Shown: in pieces, positions 6,186 to 11,407 of the stretch | How positions within the stretch are numbered: position 1 is the stretch's first letter | How the letters are laid out: each line of letters begins with the position of its first letter | NCBI GenBank assembly: GCA_945868195.1 | Contig: CAMBLP010000065.1 | Span: 1 to 11,407, forward strand | DNA: 11,407 nucleotides | From: Bordetella parapertussis | Lineage (GTDB): Bacteria; Pseudomonadota; Gammaproteobacteria; Burkholderiales; Burkholderiaceae_B | Reading direction: 5' to 3' | Program-made: the position numbers and the translations under genes | Notes under the pieces: model-generated | The model's database searches: none | The model's input: the letters and a program-made list of their open reading frames with translations, nothing else | What the model was told of the DNA's origin: nothing

Positions 6186-7175
6186 ATGAAATCAACGCGT
6201 TTCGTTATCCGCGCCATCACGGCCGCTTTCGCACTGGGCGCCGCCACGTTTGGTGTGGCCCACGCTCAAAACTTCCCCACGCGCCCCGTGACCTTGATTG
6301 TGCCTTACCCGACTGCGGGTGCCGCAGACATTTTCGGACGCTCTATCGCTCAGGCGATGGAAGCGACGCTGAAGCAGACCGTGATTGTTGAGAACAAGGC
6401 AGGGGCTGCTGGTAATGTTGGCTTGACGCAAGTCGCCCGCAGCAAACCCGATGGTTACACGATTGGCTTAGGGACGATTGGAACGCAGGCAATCAATCAG
6501 TTTATTTATAGCCAGATGCAATTTGATCCAGCGACAGATTTAGTCCCGATTGCCCTGGTATCCACCACACCGAACGTCTTGGTGGTGTCTGCCAATTCCC
6601 CATGGAAAAACCTGGGAGATGTCATTGCGGCTGCGCGTGCCGCCGGAGATAAAAAATTGAGCTTCGGCACACCTGGTATCGGTTCGTCACCGCATCTGAC
6701 CGGTGCATATTTTGAGGCGATGGCGGGTGTGGAATTACTCCATGTGCCTTTCAAAGGTGTTTCTGCCTCGATGCCTGCTTTGATCGGCGGTCAGATTGAT
6801 TTGTTGTTTGATAACCTTTCAGGTTCGATCGCTCAGATTAAAGATGGTTCGCGCGTACGCGGCATTGCAGTGACTTCGCTTGAGCGTACGCCGATGTTGC
6901 CAAGCTTGCCAAGCTTTGCGGAAGGCGGTGTCAAAGGTTTTGATGTGACAGCTTGGTTTGCGATTTACGCTCCAAAGGGCACACCACAGCCTGTGATGGA
7001 CAAGCTGATCGAAGCTGCGCGTGTTGGTCTGAAGTCACCCAAAGTCATTGAAGCCTATCAGCGGCTGGCTGCAGTGCCCGGCAACTTGTTCGGCTCTGAT
7101 TTAGCCAAATTCGAAGCGGCCGAGCGTGCCAAGTGGGGTAAGCTCATCAAAGAACGTAACATTAAGGCGCAATAA
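6186..7175 (+). CDS. Bug/TctC-family tripartite tricarboxylate transporter substrate-binding protein
   Basis: Periplasmic solute receptor of 329 residues. An N-terminal signal peptide (KSTR basic start, hydrophobic stretch, AHA|QNFPTRP cleavage after about residue 27) is followed by the usual Bug opening PTRPVTLIVPYP. The first ligand loop reads TAGAAD (43-48), with the conserved Asp48 kept but a changed glycine pattern relative to the common PGGGxD. Further family signatures are NKAGAAGNVG (70-79), LSFGTPGIGSSPHL, HVPFKG (186-191) and WFAIYAPKGTP. Bug proteins bind mainly carboxylates or small amides; the ligand cannot be predicted from sequence. No TctA/TctB membrane genes are in the window, so this is an orphan receptor here, as is usual in Burkholderiales. 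The SDR gene begins one base after its stop, indicating co-transcription. It is divergent from the ligase operon and probably shares control with it. Confidence 0.95.
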   Translation: MKSTRFVIRAITAAFALGAATFGVAHAQNFPTRPVTLIVPYPTAGAADIFGRSIAQAMEATLKQTVIVENKAGAAGNVGLTQVARSKPDGYTIGLGTIGTQAINQFIYSQMQFDPATDLVPIALVSTTPNVLVVSANSPWKNLGDVIAAARAAGDKKLSFGTPGIGSSPHLTGAYFEAMAGVELLHVPFKGVSASMPALIGGQIDLLFDNLSGSIAQIKDGSRVRGIAVTSLERTPMLPSLPSFAEGGVKGFDVTAWFAIYAPKGTPQPVMDKLIEAARVGLKSPKVIEAYQRLAAVPGNLFGSDLAKFEAAERAKWGKLIKERNIKAQ

Positions 7176-7176
7176 A

Positions 7177-7899
7177 ATGACAGGCACCACAGCACTCGTG
7201 ACCGGCGGTAGCCGGGGGATTGGGCGCGCTGTGGTGCAGTCACTGATTGAGGACGGCTACGAGGTCATCAATTTCAGTCGGACTGCACCTGCGCAGTTGT
7301 TGCCTGGCGAAATTTTCGAATCTGTCGATCTCGGGGACCCCAAGCGCGCCCGTGAGGCGGCGTTTGACTGGGCCGCTAAAAAAGATATCCTCAACCTCGT
7401 CAATAATGCCGGCATGATTCATATCGGCAAGATCGAGGATATTACTCTTGAGCAAATCGAGGACATGATGTCGCTCAACATGATCGCACCGCTGATCATG
7501 ACGCAGGCCGTCTTGCCGGCGATGCGCGTCCATAAGTTTGGCCGTATTGTCAACATTGGTAGTCGTGCCGCACTCGGAAAGTCCGGACGGACGATCTATG
7601 GAGGCACCAAGGCGGGCTTGGCGGGGATGACGCGCACCTGGGCTTTGGAGACAGCGGCTGACGGCATTACGGTTAATGCGATTGCTCCCGGACCGATTGC
7701 GACAGATTTATTTTTGGCGAGCAATCCACCAGAACTACCTCAAACTAAAAAAATTGCGGAATCGATTCCTGTGGGACGCTTTGGCGAACCTGAGGAAATC
7801 GCCCACGTGGTCCGTATGTTTCTGGATCGCAAAGCAGGATTTTTGACAGGCCAACTGTTGTATGTCTGCGGCGGAATGACGGTCGGCCTGACCGCTTGA
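7177..7899 (+). CDS. Short-chain dehydrogenase/reductase (classical SDR, FabG-like)
   Basis: NAD(P)-dependent oxidoreductase of 240 residues acting on a hydroxy or keto group. The Rossmann cofactor motif TGGSRGIG spans 9-16, NNAG is at 76-79, and the catalytic set is Asn101, Ser129 (NIGS), Tyr141 and Lys145 (YGGTK). The C-terminal GFLTGQLLYVCGG is typical of FabG-like SDRs. Arg13 of the glycine motif, with Ser34-Arg35 after the second strand, suggests NADP, but this is only a guess. The chosen start gives the normal short run before the glycine motif and places the ATG one base after the Bug stop, with AAGG (7164-7167) upstream; a longer in-frame start at 7126 would overlap the Bug gene. Co-transcription with a carboxylate receptor suggests that it handles the imported compound or a downstream product. 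Substrate unknown. Confidence 0.93.
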   Translation: MTGTTALVTGGSRGIGRAVVQSLIEDGYEVINFSRTAPAQLLPGEIFESVDLGDPKRAREAAFDWAAKKDILNLVNNAGMIHIGKIEDITLEQIEDMMSLNMIAPLIMTQAVLPAMRVHKFGRIVNIGSRAALGKSGRTIYGGTKAGLAGMTRTWALETAADGITVNAIAPGPIATDLFLASNPPELPQTKKIAESIPVGRFGEPEEIAHVVRMFLDRKAGFLTGQLLYVCGGMTVGLTA

Positions 7900-7904
7900 G
7901 GGGT

Positions 7905-8570
7905 TTAGCCGTGCCGGATAGCCTCGAACTTTTTGTCGTGCATAACTTCTTCGACAGACTGTCCGGCTCGCACGGCTTGCACCATGCCGTCTTGACGGGC
8001 AGCGATGCGCTGTCCTAAAGCAATCACTTCCTCAATTTTGTCTGCTGGGATAAAAACGGTCCCACAGCGATCCGCAATCACGTAATCATTTTCTCGAACG
8101 GTGACTCCCGCCATCTGTACTGGGTTGCCCGAGTCGATCTGAATGATGCGATTGCGTGCGCTGATCATGGTCACGCCGCGTCCATAGACGGGGTAGCCGA
8201 TAGACTCGCTTCCTTCGATGTCGCGACTGACACCATCGATGACAGAGCCCCTAATGCCTTTCATCTTGGAGGCGTTTGCCAGAATATCGCCCCAGCAGGA
8301 AATACCTTCGGGGCCGCCCGCGATCACGAGGATTTTGTCATCGGTTTTGATGCTGGTGATCACAGGAGTGATTAGATGCACCGTGGGTGCTGAGCCTTGT
8401 TTGGGGCCCAATAAAATCGTCGCCGCACGGCCGACGATTTTCGGGCAGTCCCACAAGGGTCTCAAGCCAAAGGTTGCGCCAGGCAAGCCCATAAAATCGA
8501 GCGCGTCAGAGACCGTGTTGGTATCTAGCGCCTCGAGAGCATGCAAAATCGAAGCAGTGTCCGCCATCAT
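7905..8570 (-). CDS. RraA-family protein (HMG/CHA aldolase-like or RraA-like fold)
   Basis: A 221-residue member of the RraA superfamily, formerly annotated as dimethylmenaquinone methyltransferase. Characterised relatives are metal-dependent 4-hydroxy-4-methyl-2-oxoglutarate/4-carboxy-4-hydroxy-2-oxoadipate aldolases and oxaloacetate decarboxylases, or the RNase E inhibitor RraA. Seen here: WGDILANASKMKGIRG (about 93-108) and the signature VIDGVSRD with Asp112, Arg116 and Asp117; the final Arg-Asp pair binds substrate and metal in the aldolases. The length exceeds the roughly 160 residues of enterobacterial RraA and fits the catabolic branch better. The chosen start forms a TAATG overlap with the Bug gene stop; ATG at 8567 is an alternative, and an extension to 8612 would run into the Bug gene. 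Last gene of its operon. A role in cleaving a hydroxy-oxo dicarboxylate is plausible but unproven. Confidence 0.88.
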   Translation of the reverse strand: MMADTASILHALEALDTNTVSDALDFMGLPGATFGLRPLWDCPKIVGRAATILLGPKQGSAPTVHLITPVITSIKTDDKILVIAGGPEGISCWGDILANASKMKGIRGSVIDGVSRDIEGSESIGYPVYGRGVTMISARNRIIQIDSGNPVQMAGVTVRENDYVIADRCGTVFIPADKIEEVIALGQRIAARQDGMVQAVRAGQSVEEVMHDKKFEAIRHG

Positions 8571-9559
8571 TAATCCAATTGAATATTGGCAGCTTTTGCG
8601 ACGGCTTGCCATTTTTTGATCTCGGCATCGATGAAGACTTTTGTTTGTGCGGGTGTCATGTTGATCGGTTCGAACGCCATTTCAGCCAAGCGTGCAACAT
8701 ACTCTGGGTTTGTGACAATTTTTTGATTCCACTCACGCAACTTTGTTTGAATCGCAGTAGGTGTTTTCACGGGAACTGCGATACCCCACCAAGAGCTTGA
8801 CACAATTCCTGGCATGCCGAGTTCTGTAAAGGTTGGAACATTTGGTAAGGGCTTCAGGCGGCTAGTATGCGCAACAGCCAAGGGCTTGAGTTTGCCTTCG
8901 GCGATTTGAGCCTGGAAGGTACTCAGATCGTTCACGTTGAGGGTGACTTCGCCACGCAAAACTGCCAAGGTCGCGGGTGCACCTCCCTTGTAGGGAACGT
9001 GCATGAGTTCGGTGCCGGTTTGAGTACGAAAGAGTTCGGCACCCATTTGGACGATGCTCCCTGTGCCTGCCGAGGAATAGCTCAGCTTGCCGGGTTCTTT
9101 TTTCGCAAGCGCGATGAGTTCGGCCACGTTGTTAACTGGAACGGAGGGGCCAACCACCAAGAGATGAGGCGCATCGGCGATCAAACCGATCATCGAGAAA
9201 TCTTTTTGGAAGTTATAGGGTACTTTTTTACGTACCACTTCGTTCATCACGCTGGTGCTAGCGGTACTAAAAAGAATGGTGTAGCCGTTGGGTTCGGCAC
9301 GCACGGCATTTTGTGTACCAATCATCCCTGCAGCACCTGCTGTGTTTTCAACAACGACGGGCTGTCCCGCAAGCTTTGACAGTTGTTGGGCATAGAGTCG
9401 CGCCACGATATCGGTCGGTCCGCCCGCGGGGAAGGGCACGATTAATTGGAGTTGACGGCTAGGATAGGGGGCCGGTGTTTGCGCTTGGGCAGCGCTGTGA
9501 AGCAAACCAAGACTGGCGACCGAGGCGGCTAACCATTGAACGAGGCGAAAAGTATTCAT
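8570..9559 (-). CDS. Bug/TctC-family tripartite tricarboxylate transporter substrate-binding protein
   Basis: Second periplasmic solute receptor, also 329 residues. Signal peptide with cleavage AQA|QTPAPYP after about residue 26, then the Bug opening PSRQLQLIVPFPAGGPTDIVAR, including the more usual AGGPTD loop with Asp50. Other family marks are ENTAGAAGMIGT, LSYSSAGTGS, HVPYKGGAPA and the closing KKWQAVAKAANIQLD. It differs along its length from the other receptor in this window, so it is unlikely to be a recent duplicate and may bind a different ligand. Start is supported by GGAG (plus-strand 9568-9571) eight bases upstream. It follows the NMT1/THI5-like gene by 20 bases, and its TAA overlaps the RraA-family start, so it belongs to the hydrolase operon. 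No transporter membrane subunits are nearby. Confidence 0.95.
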   Translation of the reverse strand: MNTFRLVQWLAASVASLGLLHSAAQAQTPAPYPSRQLQLIVPFPAGGPTDIVARLYAQQLSKLAGQPVVVENTAGAAGMIGTQNAVRAEPNGYTILFSTASTSVMNEVVRKKVPYNFQKDFSMIGLIADAPHLLVVGPSVPVNNVAELIALAKKEPGKLSYSSAGTGSIVQMGAELFRTQTGTELMHVPYKGGAPATLAVLRGEVTLNVNDLSTFQAQIAEGKLKPLAVAHTSRLKPLPNVPTFTELGMPGIVSSSWWGIAVPVKTPTAIQTKLREWNQKIVTNPEYVARLAEMAFEPINMTPAQTKVFIDAEIKKWQAVAKAANIQLD

Positions 9560-9579
9560 TTAAAAGACTCCGAAAAAGG

Positions 9580-10500
9580 CTAGATGTTTTGTGTGTCTAA
9601 GGGGGTGATGCAAGATGCAAAATCAATCTGTGTACGAATGAAACCACCACTGTGCAGGCTATAGGATAATCTGTCAAAACCTGCTTTGGACATCTTGGGC
9701 GACTTAGCCCAAACGCCATGGTTTAAATAACGTGCAAGAGCTCGCTCGAGTTGTTGAGCGCTGAGCTCTGGAAAGAAGCTTTGTACGTGACTTGCAAGAG
9801 TGGCGGGCGTCTGTCTGTGCATCCATGTCTGCAACTCACCCAAAATATCTCTCAGCGCGGTAAAGGCAATATGATTTTTTTTCCAGCCATCGCGAGAGCA
9901 AATCAAGCTAGTGTAAACCGTAGGGCCGCGTGAGTGTGCAGCATAAAGGATTTGATAGGCGGGGTTGGATAATAACTCGCTCGCCAGGGGTTCAAAGAGT
10001 TGAGCGACCTCGAGCGTACCCGCTTTGAGTGCCTGGATTTGTTCAGGCATACTCAAACCGCGCGTGAGTGCGTCCTCAATTTCTGCGACATTCAATCCCA
10101 GATCCCGCAGATCTGCCTGTAGGCATAACCAAGGGGTCGGGACCTCTGAGACTTGGGCTAAGCGAAGCTGCTTGAGCTGAGCAAGCTCGAAACGGCCGAG
10201 GCTTTTTTTGCCGAGCAAAAAGAAGGGATCGCGTGAGACGACTTCACCAAAACACAAGAGAGATTGTCCATTGGAGGGCGTCGTATCGTGATCTTTCATG
10301 ACACGCATGGGTCCGCCCCAAGTCAGGTCCACGGTACCGTCTTTAATCGCATCAATCGCGCCGCCAGGCGAGCCCGGCGGCAACCATCTCAGCGCTAGAC
10401 CAGCTTGTTCGGCCAGACCGAGTGCTTTGAGTAAGTAAAAGGGCGTGTAAAAGATAGCCCTAAAATTTTCAGCCAATGTCAGTGTCATGACGGAGGGCAT
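9580..10500 (-). CDS. Leaderless NMT1/THI5-like substrate-binding-fold protein
   Basis: A 306-residue protein resembling the NMT1/THI5 and SsuA-like ligand-binding family (periplasmic-binding fold of ABC importers and thiamine-precursor proteins). Signals: LTLAENFRAIFYTPFYLLKALGL at the start, PGSPGGAIDAIKDGTVDLTWGGP (42-64), CFGEVVSRDPFFLLG (83-97) and SEVPTPWLCLQADLRDLGL (118-136). The N-terminus begins directly in the first beta-strand and has no signal peptide, with any plausible start, so it may work in the cytoplasm rather than as an importer receptor. The start at 10500 forms a TAATG overlap with the hydrolase stop and has AAGGA just upstream; ATG at 10488 is possible, and a longer start at 10557 would overlap the hydrolase. 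No ABC permease or ATPase is in the window. Could be a small-molecule sensor, a THI5-like enzyme, or a receptor with another export route; function unknown. Confidence 0.8.
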   Translation of the reverse strand: MPSVMTLTLAENFRAIFYTPFYLLKALGLAEQAGLALRWLPPGSPGGAIDAIKDGTVDLTWGGPMRVMKDHDTTPSNGQSLLCFGEVVSRDPFFLLGKKSLGRFELAQLKQLRLAQVSEVPTPWLCLQADLRDLGLNVAEIEDALTRGLSMPEQIQALKAGTLEVAQLFEPLASELLSNPAYQILYAAHSRGPTVYTSLICSRDGWKKNHIAFTALRDILGELQTWMHRQTPATLASHVQSFFPELSAQQLERALARYLNHGVWAKSPKMSKAGFDRLSYSLHSGGFIRTQIDFASCITPLDTQNI

Positions 10501-11384
10501 TAATCCTTGATGCCAGTGATCGAGGTGACCATCGCGCGTGGGTCGCGCATCGGCCAACGACCGCTTTCTGCATGACCAATGAAGTTACCTAAGACATGGT
10601 TGAACTCATTGGGCATTTCGATGTTCATCGTGTGACCGCAATTAGGCAAAATCGCCAAGGCGGCTGAGGGAATCGTTTGCTTGAGCATCAGACCTGGCGC
10701 AAGGCAAGGCCAGTCTTCGTCACCGTTCAAAATCAAGGTGGGCACGGTCAGTTTGGCGAGTTTGTCTTTAAGGTTGTAGAGCGAAGGGCGCTCACGTTGC
10801 ACGCCAAGTTGGGTGTTGGCAGAGCCAAGGGCCGAGTGTCCGTAAAACTGCTGTTTAAACTCAGCAAAGCCATGCGGATCTGCGCGTTCAAAAGGAATGC
10901 GGGTTGGTCCATGCGCATATTTGTCCACAAAGGCTTTCATGCCTTGCTTGAGCAGCATGTCGGCGCTGGCTTCGGCTTCTTTTTTAAATTGCTCTTGCTG
11001 GTCGAGCTCGGCGCCATAGCCGCAGCCTGCGACGCATAAGGATAAGGCGCGGTCGGGATGCTGGAGACCAAAATGCAATGTGGCAAAGCCACCCATCGAT
11101 AAACCGACAATGTGTGCTTTTTGAATGTTCAGATGATCCATCACGGCAATAATGTCTGCGACGGCGCGATTTTGTGAGTAAGAGGAAACATTGGGCGGTA
11201 CGGCGGAGGGAGGGTAACCGCGTGCGTTGTAGGTAATCACTTGATGCTGACGCGCGAAATGTCGCACTTGGGGTTCCCAGCTTTCTTTGTGTCCGGCAAA
11301 CTCGTGGACAAAAACGATCGGGTTGCCCGAACCATAGGTTTCGTAGACTAGATCAACACCATCGTCGGTTTTTAAGGTCAGCAT
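10500..11384 (-). CDS. Alpha/beta hydrolase (3-oxoadipate enol-lactonase-like)
   Basis: Cytoplasmic alpha/beta-hydrolase of 294 residues. The nucleophile elbow GLSMGG places Ser96; GDEDWPC gives the likely acid Asp224; NCGHTMNIE gives the catalytic His251, so the triad is complete. The oxyanion-loop region reads VHEFAGH (26-32) rather than the common HG, and a cap region lies about 125-205. Sequence style is that of lactonases and C-C-bond or ester hydrolases of aromatic-acid catabolism, but the substrate is not identifiable. Start is the ATG at 11382-11384, with AGGAG (plus-strand 11391-11395) six bases upstream. It is the first visible gene of the unit; only 23 bases remain before the window edge, so the promoter or earlier operon genes may lie outside. 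Its stop overlaps the next start, indicating coupled translation. Confidence 0.92.
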   Translation of the reverse strand: MLTLKTDDGVDLVYETYGSGNPIVFVHEFAGHKESWEPQVRHFARQHQVITYNARGYPPSAVPPNVSSYSQNRAVADIIAVMDHLNIQKAHIVGLSMGGFATLHFGLQHPDRALSLCVAGCGYGAELDQQEQFKKEAEASADMLLKQGMKAFVDKYAHGPTRIPFERADPHGFAEFKQQFYGHSALGSANTQLGVQRERPSLYNLKDKLAKLTVPTLILNGDEDWPCLAPGLMLKQTIPSAALAILPNCGHTMNIEMPNEFNHVLGNFIGHAESGRWPMRDPRAMVTSITGIKD

Positions 11385-11407
11385 GAAGTTCTCCTAAGTA
11401 GGGAGCT

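Noticed and set aside
7880..7894. CGGTC/GACCG hairpin as terminator of the SDR gene
   Set aside because: Only five paired bases, inside the coding sequence and with no following T tract.
8571..8612. Longer start for the RraA-family gene at 8612
   Set aside because: It would overlap the Bug coding sequence by more than 40 bases and add a basic stretch not expected in the family; the TAATG junction at 8570 is more likely.
8867..9379. Plus-strand 170-codon frame antisense to the second Bug receptor
   Set aside because: Fully antisense to a clear receptor gene and without independent support.
1..11407. tRNA, rRNA, CRISPR arrays, insertion sequences, phage genes, attachment sites
   Set aside because: Read through on both strands; no cloverleaf-like segment, regular spaced repeats, transposase or integrase motifs, or long terminal inverted repeats were seen.

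Overview
The window looks like an accessory catabolic region from a betaproteobacterium, most likely Burkholderiales and possibly an Alcaligenaceae-like genome. The main reasons are two orphan Bug/TctC-type periplasmic receptors, dense runs of short catabolic genes, and a base composition that looks moderately GC-rich by eye (not calculated). No RNA genes, insertion sequences, CRISPR arrays or long repeats were found. Nearly every base is coding; the largest gap is the 157-base divergent promoter region at 6029-6185.

There are three transcription units. Unit 1 (minus strand, 6028 down to the left edge) encodes an AMP-forming acyl-CoA ligase, a GntR/UTRA regulator, an acyl-CoA dehydrogenase, a TPP-dependent enzyme of the acetolactate-synthase/benzoylformate-decarboxylase superfamily, and a zinc alcohol dehydrogenase cut by the window edge. 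The first four genes overlap or abut (ATGA, TAAATG, ATGA), and the fifth follows after 37 bases. Unit 2 (plus strand, 6186-7899) is divergent from unit 1 and encodes a Bug receptor and a short-chain dehydrogenase one base apart. Unit 3 (minus strand, 11384 down to 7905) encodes an alpha/beta hydrolase, a leaderless NMT1/THI5-like substrate-binding-fold protein, a second Bug receptor and an RraA-fold protein; two of its three junctions are TAATG overlaps. Units 2 and 3 converge with only five bases between stop codons.

Taken together, the genes suggest uptake and breakdown of one or more organic acids. Bug receptors would capture a carboxylate. A hydrolase and an RraA/HMG-aldolase-like protein could open and cleave an intermediate. 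The ligase would make a CoA thioester for the acyl-CoA dehydrogenase. The TPP enzyme could make or use an aldehyde handled by the alcohol dehydrogenase, and the SDR could interconvert a hydroxy/keto intermediate. The substrate cannot be read from sequence. No enoyl-CoA hydratase, thiolase or TctA/TctB membrane component lies in the window, so the pathway is either incomplete here or unusual. The strongest candidates for something undescribed are the regulator-containing ligase/dehydrogenase/TPP/ADH operon and the leaderless NMT1/THI5-like protein.
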